Below are positions 5,689 through 13,438 of a stretch of 20,735 nt of DNA, piece after piece; position 1 is the first letter of the stretch, and each line of letters begins with the position of its first letter. Location of the stretch: positions 328 to 21,062 of the forward strand of contig JAJPZE010000141.1 in the NCBI GenBank assembly GCA_021204565.1, read 5' to 3'. This DNA comes from Prevotella sp. GTDB lineage: Bacteria; Bacteroidota; Bacteroidia; Bacteroidales; Bacteroidaceae. The translations under genes were made by a program, and so were the position numbers. The notes below the pieces were generated by a model, which had not been told where the DNA came from, did not search any database, and saw only the letters and a program-made list of their open reading frames with translations.

Positions 5689-5947
5689 TTCTTCTATACG
5701 TGATATGAAAAGGAACAAGGTTGTCGTTCCGAGCGGTAACGCGAATGATGGCGGTAAAGCGGGGTTCGGTTATGCGAACGCGAACAACGCTCCCTCGAAC
5801 ACGAACACGAACATCGGCTCTCGTCTATACTTCCTAAGAAAGAATAACAACGGGACGGCGACCGCACCTCTTGGTGAAAAATCTCGAATTCCCACACGAG
5901 TGCCGGTAGGTGCATAACCGACGGCTCTCATAAAAGGAAGCAAAGCG
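5689..5947 (+). ncRNA. Probable TR-containing DGR template RNA region
   Basis: The gap between the accessory gene and the RT carries the TR plus about 44 bp upstream and 113 bp downstream. In characterised DGRs, such as Bordetella phage BPP-1, the RNA that primes and templates cDNA synthesis includes TR and flanking sequence reaching toward the RT gene. No other gene is convincing here. I cannot fix the RNA ends from sequence alone. Confidence 0.5.
5733..5834 (+). repeat. DGR template repeat (TR)
   Basis: This is the donor sequence for VR. It is copied through an RNA intermediate by the RT, which misincorporates at template adenines. It contains 26 adenines, 18 of which are changed in the present VR. 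In the target frame it reads G-N-A-N-D-G-G-K-A-G-F-G-Y and onward, with nearly all variable codons AAC or AAT; AAC is the classical DGR codon because it can give many amino acids and never a stop. It lies in the 259-bp gap between the accessory gene and the RT. A 70-codon open frame (ATG 5705 to TAA 5917) crosses it in the same phase as the target. Confidence 0.95.
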
Positions 5948-7024
5948 GTGAAAAGGATAAACGGACTATTTGAAAGAGTGATAGCGATGGAGAACCTCCT
6001 GCTTGCGGACGCGAAGGCGTGCAAAGGGAAGAGGCGCTCGCGCGGCGTGCAGAGACATCTTGCGCACCGTGAGGCAGACCTTTTGCAGTTGCAAGAAACG
6101 TTGCGGTCGGGGCAATACAAGGTTTCCCCGTATCATACCTTTACCCTTACCGATAAAGGCAAGGAGCGCGTTATATCCTGTTTGCCGCACTATCCCGACC
6201 ATATCGTACAACACGCTATTGTAAACATCCTCGCGCCTATTTGGCAAAAGACATTCCCGCACAACACCTACGCCTGTATTAAAGGCAGGGGTATCACGGC
6301 GTGTGCGGAGAGGGTGAAGAAAGACCTTCGCCACTTTACGGACGCGCCGAAGCTCTATTGCCTTAAAATCGACGTTGTGAAGTTTTATCCGAGCGTCAAT
6401 CACGATGTATTGAAAGCTATCATACGGCGGAAGATAAAAGACGTGCGTCTGTTGCGGCTGATAGATACTGTTATCGACAGTGCGGACGGCTTGCCGATAG
6501 GGAATTACCTCTCGCAGTTCCTTGCCAATCTTTACTTATGTTACTTCTTGCACTTTGTGAACGAGGAGTTGCCGGTGATGTTACGCGCCGACATACGGGC
6601 GGCGGCATACGCCGACGACATCGTCTTTCTTTGCCCCGACAAGCGCGTTTTACACGCGGCGCGGGCAATTATAGGGGAGTACTTGGAAACGCGCTTAAAA
6701 CTCAAAATAAAGGGTAATTGGGCGGTCTTTCCTTTGGCGGTTAATCGTTACGACAAGCACGGCAGGGGTATTGATTACGTCGGGTTCGTCTTTTACCGGG
6801 AGCAGACGTGCGTGCGCAAGTGTATCAAGACGGCGTTCCGCAAGCAGGTGAACGCGCTCGGGAAATGCAGTTATAAATCATTCATCACGGCGGTTGCCCC
6901 GCGTTTGGGGTGGTTCATACATTCCGACTCGCGGCACGCGCTTTACACAATCATTAATAACAACAATTCATTTAATCATTATGCAAGCATATTACGACAA
7001 AGAACCTTCAAGGTTGCAAGCTGA
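5948..7024 (+). CDS. DGR reverse transcriptase
   Basis: The protein has 358 residues. It copies TR RNA into adenine-mutagenised cDNA for retrohoming into VR. Motifs in order are LKIDVVKFYPSVNHD (139-153, catalytic D142), GLPIGNYLSQ (181-190), AYADDIVF (220-227; YADD at 221-224) and RGIDYVGFVFY (273-283). IGNYLSQ matches the [ILV]GxxxSQ motif that separates DGR RTs from group II intron and retron RTs (QGxxxSP). All catalytic Asp residues are present, and the length is normal for the family. The start is GTG 5948, with AAGGAAG (5934-5940) at 7-nt spacing as ribosome site; the first ATG (5987) would cut a conserved-looking basic N-terminus. The 3' end overlaps the next gene by 44 nt. Confidence 0.95.
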   Translation: MKRINGLFERVIAMENLLLADAKACKGKRRSRGVQRHLAHREADLLQLQETLRSGQYKVSPYHTFTLTDKGKERVISCLPHYPDHIVQHAIVNILAPIWQKTFPHNTYACIKGRGITACAERVKKDLRHFTDAPKLYCLKIDVVKFYPSVNHDVLKAIIRRKIKDVRLLRLIDTVIDSADGLPIGNYLSQFLANLYLCYFLHFVNEELPVMLRADIRAAAYADDIVFLCPDKRVLHAARAIIGEYLETRLKLKIKGNWAVFPLAVNRYDKHGRGIDYVGFVFYREQTCVRKCIKTAFRKQVNALGKCSYKSFITAVAPRLGWFIHSDSRHALYTIINNNNSFNHYASILRQRTFKVAS

Positions 7025-7361
7025 CAAGAACGGGCGTTACCGTTATCGTTACGACATAGAGAAGAGCGAGCGTCAAGGCGACGAGACGGCGGAGCAGACG
7101 GAGCAGTGGGGGTGCAAGGAAGTGATTGTCTTTGCCCCGTTGTCGGCAAACAAGATTTTGCAAGCGGTGTTGGTATCCGAATACGATACCGACCGCGAGC
7201 AGAAGCTCGTCAACGACTACAACGCGGCAATGCTCGGGCTGTTAGATACCGATGAGGCGGCGCAGAAGATAGAGGCGTATAAAGAGTTCTTGGCACGCCG
7301 GGCAACGCTCAAAGCCGATGTCGATGCGGTGTGCAAGGAGAATAACATCAAGAACGGATAA
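6981..7361 (+). CDS. Small hypothetical protein, DGR-adjacent
   Basis: The protein has 126 residues and starts MQAYYDKEPSRLQADKNGRYRY. I chose ATG 6981, which overlaps the RT 3' end by 44 nt in another frame; an earlier ATG (6894) would bring in a segment that shadows the RT. The protein is charged. The central part (WGCKEVIVFAPLSANKILQAV) is strand-like, and helices follow (EQKLVNDYNAAMLGLL, EAYKEFLARRATLKADVDAVC). I recall similar small proteins downstream of fibre or receptor-binding genes in Bacteroidales phages; their function is unknown, and an assembly role for the fibre is only inference. Its stop is followed by the hairpin that may end the DGR transcript. Confidence 0.75.
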   Translation: MQAYYDKEPSRLQADKNGRYRYRYDIEKSERQGDETAEQTEQWGCKEVIVFAPLSANKILQAVLVSEYDTDREQKLVNDYNAAMLGLLDTDEAAQKIEAYKEFLARRATLKADVDAVCKENNIKNG

Positions 7362-7417
7362 CGACAGAGTTTGTTTGATTAATTTGATGCAATGAATGTT
7401 TTCGTATTAATCTTTTC

Positions 7418-7449
7418 CCTTGCTTCGCCGGGAGGCGCGGCAAGGTTTT
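7418..7449 (+). terminator. Putative rho-independent terminator between the DGR and tail modules
   Basis: CCTTGCTTCGCC (7418-7429) pairs with GGCGCGGCAAGG (7434-7445) around a GGGA tetraloop. There are 10 Watson-Crick pairs, one G-T and one T-C mismatch, directly followed by TTTT. It lies in the 107-bp gap between the small gene and the tail chaperone. No promoter of the TTTG/TAnnTTTG type is obvious between it and 7469, so it may attenuate rather than end transcription. Confidence 0.65.
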
Positions 7450-7468
7450 AACCGAACACAAAGACTGA

Positions 7469-8230
7469 ATGCAACCGGCGGATAAACATACCGATAACGA
7501 GACCGAACGCAACCGCGGGAGCGAGGCGCTCCTGGCGGACATCCTTACCGACCGCCCGAAGCGGTTCACATCGGGGCAGTGGAGCTTCTTCATCTATCCC
7601 CCGACGCTCGGCAAGACCTTTATCCTCCGGCGCGTCATAGAGCAGCTCGGCGTGAACCGCGCCCTGCTCGAACGCCGGCCGTTCGGAGAGGCGTTGCGCC
7701 TGGCAAAGACCAACCGCGAGGGGTGCGCCCTGCTGATTGCATATAACACGCTCCGGGTCAAGGACGACATCCTTGACCCGCAGACCGTGAACGCGCGGCG
7801 TGAACAGCTATCCGCAACGCTCGACGACGAGGACATCGCCGCGTTGCTGATAACCTGCCTGACCTCCGACCATACCGGCGCAATGGCGGCATACCTCAAG
7901 ATGGATAAGGAGGCGGAGCGGATGAAGCAAGTAACCGCCGCGAAAGAGAAAAGCAACACGTATACGTTCGGGGGCGTATCCGTATACGGCGGGCTGATTG
8001 ACGCGGCGTGCGAGCGGTACGGCTGGACGTATGATTACGTCCTCTGGGGTATCAGTTACACTAACCTGCAATTAATGTTGAAAGACAGTATAAAGTCGGT
8101 TTACCTGACCGAAAAGGAGGCGAAGCGTTGCCGCGTGCCGCAACACGGCGTGATTGACGGCAACAACCTGCAACTCATTATGAGTCTCGGACGGGCGAAC
8201 AGTTGGAACAAGAAAGGAGTGAAGAGATAA
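7469..8230 (+). CDS. Probable tail assembly chaperone
   Basis: The protein has 253 residues and lies immediately before the tape measure gene (stop 8230, next ATG 8235), the standard position of tail assembly chaperones. The N-terminus (1-32) is hydrophilic and likely disordered. A conserved-looking segment follows, FFIYPPTLGKTFILRRVIEQLG (about 45-66). The C-terminal region has YGWTYDYVLWGISYTNLQLMLKD, like the C-terminal part of chaperones that hold the tape measure protein. There is no separate second ORF and no slippery site is obvious, so it looks like a single-ORF version rather than a G/GT frameshift pair. I rely on position and faint similarity; the identity is not proven. Confidence 0.6.
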   Translation: MQPADKHTDNETERNRGSEALLADILTDRPKRFTSGQWSFFIYPPTLGKTFILRRVIEQLGVNRALLERRPFGEALRLAKTNREGCALLIAYNTLRVKDDILDPQTVNARREQLSATLDDEDIAALLITCLTSDHTGAMAAYLKMDKEAERMKQVTAAKEKSNTYTFGGVSVYGGLIDAACERYGWTYDYVLWGISYTNLQLMLKDSIKSVYLTEKEAKRCRVPQHGVIDGNNLQLIMSLGRANSWNKKGVKR

Positions 8231-8234
8231 CGTT

Positions 8235-11200
8235 ATGGCAACACTGAAGATGGATATCACCGCCGACAACGCCAATGCGTTGCGGGCGTTTAACGGCACG
8301 GCGCAGGGCGTGCGCGACATGCAACGGCAGATAGAGCAGAGCGGCGGGAGTATAGAGGACGTGTTCAAACGCTTGGAAGCGGCGGCGGGCGGCATCGTCG
8401 GCGCGTTCACCGTGAAGGAGTTCGTAAGCAAGGTGGCGGAGGTGCGCGGCGAGTTCCAGAAGCTCGAGGTGGCGTTCAAGACGATGCTCGGGAGCGAGCA
8501 GAAGGCGAACGCACTGATGGCGCAGATAACCAAGACGGCGGCGACAACGCCGTTCGACCTGCAAGGCGTGGCGAATGCCGCCAAGCAACTCCTCGCCTAC
8601 GGCACGGCGGCGGAGGACGTGAACGAGACCATCACGCGGCTCGGCGATATAGCGTCGGGGCTGTCGGTCGACTTGGGCAGTATGGTCGACATCTACGGCA
8701 AGGTGCAGTCGGTGGGGAAGATGACCTCGCGGACGCTCCTGCAACTCCAACAAATCGGCGTGCCGATAACGGACGAGCTGGCGAAGCAGTTCGGCGTGGT
8801 GAAGACGGAGGTATCGTCGCTCGTTACGTCGGGCAAGGTTACGGCGGACGAGTTCAACAAGGCGATAAAGAGCATGAGCGACGAGGGCAGTATGTTCGGC
8901 GGGCTGATGGAAGCGCAATCGAAAACCATCGCCGGGCAATTAAGCAACCTCGGCGATGCCGTCGACGATATGTTCAACCGGATAGGGCAACAGACGCAGG
9001 GCGTCATCTCGGAGGCGTTGACCGACGTGACGAAGCTTGTGGAGAATTACGAGCAGGTGGGGCGCGTGCTCCTCTCGCTGGTTGCGACCTACGGGACGTA
9101 TAAGGTTGCGGTGATGGCAGTCTCGGCGGCGTACACGGCTCAGGCGTCGGGCGCGGCGGCTCTCACTACGGCGGAGAAGCTACATTATGTCTGGTTGTGC
9201 CTCACGCAAAAGGCGCAGGCATTGCTGAACAAGACGATGCTCGCCAACCCGTATGTCCTTGCCGCGACGGCACTTGCGGCGGTGGCGGCGGCGTTAATCA
9301 CCTTAAACAATGCTCAAACGGCGCAACAACGGGCGCAAGAGAAAGCTAACAAGGCGTGGGATGATTACACGAAGAAGATTGACGAACACCGCAAAAAGAT
9401 TAATTCGCTAATCAGTACCGTACAAGACCAAAGCGCGAGCCAACTCGAACAGGCAAAGGCATACGACGAGCTGTCCGAAACCGCCCCGTCATTGACCGAC
9501 GCTTATAATCAGCAACAACTTGCGGCGGCAGACCTCACCGCCGTAACGAAAAAGCTGAACGATACTCTCGACCAAGAGCAATACGACGAGTTGACCGCAA
9601 AAGTCAAGGCGGCGAAAGAAGCATACGACAGCCTTGTGCAGAAGTACGGCACGCAGCCGGTGTATAGCGACACGCGGCAAGAAGTGGCGGACGCACTTGC
9701 GAACTACAACGCGCTTCTCGCCAAGTTGCGCGAATACGACAAGTTACGGCAACAGATAGCGGAGAACAACAAGCCGATAGAGGTTAAGATAGAGGAGGCG
9801 AAAGATAATGCGGCAACGTGTCAAGCGATACTCGGCTTTTATAAAGACGCGCACGACGCGGCGGAGAAGCTGCAGGACGCAAACGACAAGATAAGCCTTG
9901 ACGACGCGGCGCAAGGCTTGGACGACTTCATCACGCGAGCGCAGACCGACCTCGCGGGCTTACGTAAGGAGATAGAGGAGAACCCGATGGATATGCGCTT
10001 ACAGTTGGAGGCGGGCGAGAAGCAGAGGTGCTTGGATTATCTCGTTCAGATGAAGTCCGACTTCGCCGAGCGCGGGCTAACCACCATCCCGCTCGTATTT
10101 GATATCGATTATAATTCGGCAAGGGAAGCGGCGGACAAGGCTAAGAACGTTGTTGACAATCTCAACAACAGCCAAACGCAGGGCAAGACATACAAAGAGG
10201 CATACGCGGAGGCGAAAAAGGCGTGGACTGATGCACAAGCCGCACTCCGAGCCGCAACGGGCGGCTCGGAAGCGGATTATAAGAAAGCCGCAGAGAACCT
10301 TGACGAAGCCGCGAAAGCCTTTAAGGCGCTCGGCGGCGACACGACGGGCAAGAAAGGCAAGACGGCGGACAAACTCGCGAAAGAGACGGAGGAGTATCGG
10401 CAAGCGGTCGCCGACGCGGAGAAAGAACGCATACGCGCGGCGGAAAACGCGGAGTATGCAACGCGGCAGGCGGAGATTGACGCGATGAAAGACGGCAACG
10501 CCAAGACAACAGCGCAGATACAACTCAACTTCGAACAGCAAAAGACGGAGCTCGACCGCGGGTATGCCGACCTTATAAACGAGAAGATAGAGCAAGCCCG
10601 CAAGCTCTGGCAAGCCAACCCGAAAACGAAAGACAAGGCATTCAACCCCTCCGCCGTCGACACGAGCTACACCGAGCAGGAGACGGCGCAATACGAGGCG
10701 CAGATGAAAGCCATCGAGGCGCAAAGGGATAAATCGCTCGAAGAGCAACAGCGGGCAGAGTTGCAATATATGCTCGACTATCTGAAAGAGTATGGAAGTT
10801 TCCAACAGCAGAAGCTCGCCATTGCGCAAGAGTACGACCGTAAGATTGCCGAGGCGGATAACGAGTGGGCGAAGAAGAGCCTCGGAAAGGAGAAACAGGG
10901 GGCGCTAAATCAGTTGGACATGGCGGCAGTGAAAGCGGACATCGACTGGACATCGGTGTTTACCAACTTCGGCGGCTTGCTCGGAACGGTGGTGGAAGAG
11001 CAATTGCAAAGATTGAAAGATTACCGGGATACGGATGAGTTTGCAAGTTTAGACGCCACCGACAAGCAGACCTTGATTGACGCAATCAACAACCTTGAGA
11101 AGCGTTTGCAGCCGGGCAAGCTCGACTTCAAGCAGTTGGGTAAGGACATAGAAGCATACCGGCAGGCGGAGCTTGCATATCAGACGGCGATAGAGGACGA

Positions 11201-12947
11201 AGAAAAAGCATTGATAAATCTGCAAAAGGCGCAGGAGGATTATACTAATGCGGTGAAGAACGGCAACGCGAGCGAGATCGCCGCTACACAAGCACGCCTT
11301 GACGGGGCGCAGGCGGATGCTGATATCGCGGCAGAGAATGTCGCGTCCGCGGAGAGCACACGCAATGAGATGCGAACCACGATGACTAATACCGCCAAAG
11401 AATTGAAGGATAATATGGACGGCATCGTTGAAGATTTGCGCGGGCTTGCGAGCGGGAGCTTGGGAACCGCATTTACATCCATAATCAATCTGCTTGGCAA
11501 AATATCTCCGACTTTGAAAGATAAACTCGACGACCTGAAAGCCATACCCATTATCGGGTGGATAATGGATATACTCGATATATTTAAGGACGGGCTCTCT
11601 TCTGTAATCGGTCCTTTGATTGATGAAATGTTCTCCGCCATTAGCGAGATACTCAGCGATGTATTATCCGGCGATGTGTTGGTAACAATAGGCAAGAGTC
11701 TTGCCGGTGGTTTGGGGAATATATTCGATACATTGACGTTCGGGCTGTTTGGCGGCAAGGAGAGCGACCCGACGTTAGAGAAAGACTTGGAAAGGCTGAC
11801 CGCGAGCAACGAGGCGCTTAAGAACAGCGTGGATGTTCTGGCGGACAAGATGAGCGATACGACTACGTCGCTAACGTCTGCCTCGGATGTTTATGCGACG
11901 CAGGTGAAAGACCTGACCGCCGCGCAAGCGCAAACGAAAGAAGAGATGACGCGCACGGTGCAGGCGTGGTATGACGCGGGGTGGTTTCATAAGGATAAGC
12001 CGTCGTCGGAGAGCAAGATAGCATCCGAGCTCGGGTTAACCAGCGTGGCCGCCAATATTCCGGCTCTTTTTCAAGAGAACCAATACATCAAGCAGATAAA
12101 CGATTATCTCTCGGAGAAATACGACAAAACTATCAGTAGCATCAGCGACCTTTGGAACCTGTCGAGCGAGGAGATGTACAACTTGAGTATCGACTTGCCG
12201 ACGATTTGGGCAAAGATATTGAAAGGCTCGTCGGAAGGTTATAAGGACGCTTCGGAGTATTTGGAGGAGTATATTGAATACTGGCAGGAGTTTGAAGAGA
12301 TAGAGGAGGCATACAAAGAGAAGCTGACCGCCACCACGTTCGACGACCTTGTCTCCGATTTTCAGTCTGCACTTATGGATATGGAGCATTCCGCCGAGGA
12401 CTTCGGCGACGACGTGGAGGATATCCTCAAGAATGCGATTGTGTCGTCGATGATGTCGTCGCTGTTCGCTGATAAGTTGCAGGAATGGTACGACGACTTG
12501 GCAACATATATGGAGAACGACAGCGGCTTGACGAAAACGGAGTCGGACTCGCTCCGGCAGAGATACCAAGAGATAGCTGACGAGGCAATGGAGGCGCGGG
12601 ATTACCTCTACGATATACTCGGATATACGGATACGTCCGACCAAACGGCGACGAGTGCCTCGCGGGCGACCATATCGGAGGATACGGCGGAGGAGATAAG
12701 CGGGCGGATGACGGCGTTGCAGGAGAGCAACCAGGCGATAGTGAACAACACGGTGATTATTGCCGATATGCTCTCGTCGCTGTCCGCGGTGAACAATACG
12801 AACGCCGGCGTGTTCTCCGATATCCGCACGCTCGCCATATCCTCCAATTCATACCTTGAAGATATCGCGCGGTATGCGAAACTGTCGTACAACGAGGTAT
12901 CAGCCCGGCTTGGAAACATACAGACCACATTAGAAAACAAGTTATAA
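8235..12947 (+). CDS. Tail tape measure protein
   Basis: The protein has 1570 residues. The N-terminal 250 residues (GEFQKLEVAFKTMLGS, FDLQGVANAAKQLLAYG, LGDIASGL, LQQIGVPITDELAK) look like the phage minor-tail/tape-measure N-terminal domain. Hydrophobic segments at about 275-302 and 337-357 suit a DNA-ejection channel. A long, charged, Ala/Glu/Lys-rich coiled-coil stretch runs from about 360 to 1060. A second hydrophobic block (about 1071-1176) is rich in Ile, Leu and Gly and is followed by a helical C-terminus. It sets the length of the phage tail and takes part in ejecting DNA. At the usual 0.15 nm per residue it predicts a tail of about 235 nm (inference), typical of a siphovirus. It begins 4 bp after the chaperone and overlaps the next gene by 1 bp (TAATG). 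Confidence 0.93.
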   Translation: MATLKMDITADNANALRAFNGTAQGVRDMQRQIEQSGGSIEDVFKRLEAAAGGIVGAFTVKEFVSKVAEVRGEFQKLEVAFKTMLGSEQKANALMAQITKTAATTPFDLQGVANAAKQLLAYGTAAEDVNETITRLGDIASGLSVDLGSMVDIYGKVQSVGKMTSRTLLQLQQIGVPITDELAKQFGVVKTEVSSLVTSGKVTADEFNKAIKSMSDEGSMFGGLMEAQSKTIAGQLSNLGDAVDDMFNRIGQQTQGVISEALTDVTKLVENYEQVGRVLLSLVATYGTYKVAVMAVSAAYTAQASGAAALTTAEKLHYVWLCLTQKAQALLNKTMLANPYVLAATALAAVAAALITLNNAQTAQQRAQEKANKAWDDYTKKIDEHRKKINSLISTVQDQSASQLEQAKAYDELSETAPSLTDAYNQQQLAAADLTAVTKKLNDTLDQEQYDELTAKVKAAKEAYDSLVQKYGTQPVYSDTRQEVADALANYNALLAKLREYDKLRQQIAENNKPIEVKIEEAKDNAATCQAILGFYKDAHDAAEKLQDANDKISLDDAAQGLDDFITRAQTDLAGLRKEIEENPMDMRLQLEAGEKQRCLDYLVQMKSDFAERGLTTIPLVFDIDYNSAREAADKAKNVVDNLNNSQTQGKTYKEAYAEAKKAWTDAQAALRAATGGSEADYKKAAENLDEAAKAFKALGGDTTGKKGKTADKLAKETEEYRQAVADAEKERIRAAENAEYATRQAEIDAMKDGNAKTTAQIQLNFEQQKTELDRGYADLINEKIEQARKLWQANPKTKDKAFNPSAVDTSYTEQETAQYEAQMKAIEAQRDKSLEEQQRAELQYMLDYLKEYGSFQQQKLAIAQEYDRKIAEADNEWAKKSLGKEKQGALNQLDMAAVKADIDWTSVFTNFGGLLGTVVEEQLQRLKDYRDTDEFASLDATDKQTLIDAINNLEKRLQPGKLDFKQLGKDIEAYRQAELAYQTAIEDEEKALINLQKAQEDYTNAVKNGNASEIAATQARLDGAQADADIAAENVASAESTRNEMRTTMTNTAKELKDNMDGIVEDLRGLASGSLGTAFTSIINLLGKISPTLKDKLDDLKAIPIIGWIMDILDIFKDGLSSVIGPLIDEMFSAISEILSDVLSGDVLVTIGKSLAGGLGNIFDTLTFGLFGGKESDPTLEKDLERLTASNEALKNSVDVLADKMSDTTTSLTSASDVYATQVKDLTAAQAQTKEEMTRTVQAWYDAGWFHKDKPSSESKIASELGLTSVAANIPALFQENQYIKQINDYLSEKYDKTISSISDLWNLSSEEMYNLSIDLPTIWAKILKGSSEGYKDASEYLEEYIEYWQEFEEIEEAYKEKLTATTFDDLVSDFQSALMDMEHSAEDFGDDVEDILKNAIVSSMMSSLFADKLQEWYDDLATYMENDSGLTKTESDSLRQRYQEIADEAMEARDYLYDILGYTDTSDQTATSASRATISEDTAEEISGRMTALQESNQAIVNNTVIIADMLSSLSAVNNTNAGVFSDIRTLAISSNSYLEDIARYAKLSYNEVSARLGNIQTTLENKL

Positions 12948-13438
12948 TGCCCAAAGGAGAGTTATACATAAAGACGCGGGACGACGGCACGGCATACGAT
13001 GCATACGAGACGTGGGGCGTGTCGTTGGAGCAGACGGGGTTGTCGGCACTGATGACGCCGCCGCCGTTGAAAGACGTGATTGAGAGCAAATACCGTTCGC
13101 TTGCGGGCAAACGGGTTATTGCCGACGCGCCGTTATACGACGAGCGGGACATCACGCTCCCGTTGCATATCACGGCGAAAGACGCGGACGAGTTCTTCGC
13201 GCGTTATACGGCGTTCTGCACGGATGTGTTGGCAAAGGGGCGGTTCACGCTTTGGGTGAGGTACCAGCCCGATATAGTATACCGGGTGTTATACGTGTCG
13301 TGCAGTCAGTTCTCGGAGTTTGTAACGTCGTATGCGTCGTTCAGCTTGAAGCTTAACGAGCCCGACCCGGCGAACCGCGACCCGGAGACGGATACATCCG
13401 TGGATAACGAATACGACGATACGGAGGGATACGTATGA
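12947..13438 (+). CDS. Distal tail (Dit)-like protein
   Basis: The protein has 163 residues. It follows the tape measure and precedes the tail-tip gene, the standard place for a distal tail protein that joins the tail tube to the tip. It contains GLSALMTPPPLKDVIESKYRS and ITLPLHITAKDADEFFARYTAF, resembling the N-terminal galectin-like parts of Bacteroides phage distal tail proteins, and YVSCSQFSEFVTSYASFSLKL. The C-terminus is acidic (about 145-163). It overlaps the tape measure by 1 nt and the tail-tip gene by 4 nt (ATGA at 13435-13438), which indicates coupled translation. Confidence 0.75.
   Translation: MPKGELYIKTRDDGTAYDAYETWGVSLEQTGLSALMTPPPLKDVIESKYRSLAGKRVIADAPLYDERDITLPLHITAKDADEFFARYTAFCTDVLAKGRFTLWVRYQPDIVYRVLYVSCSQFSEFVTSYASFSLKLNEPDPANRDPETDTSVDNEYDDTEGYV

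Noticed and set aside
8178..8939. Antisense open frames opposite the tape measure gene (also 10077-10829 and others)
   Set aside because: They have low-complexity Arg/Leu-rich composition and no initiation context; they are shadows of a GC-rich coding strand.
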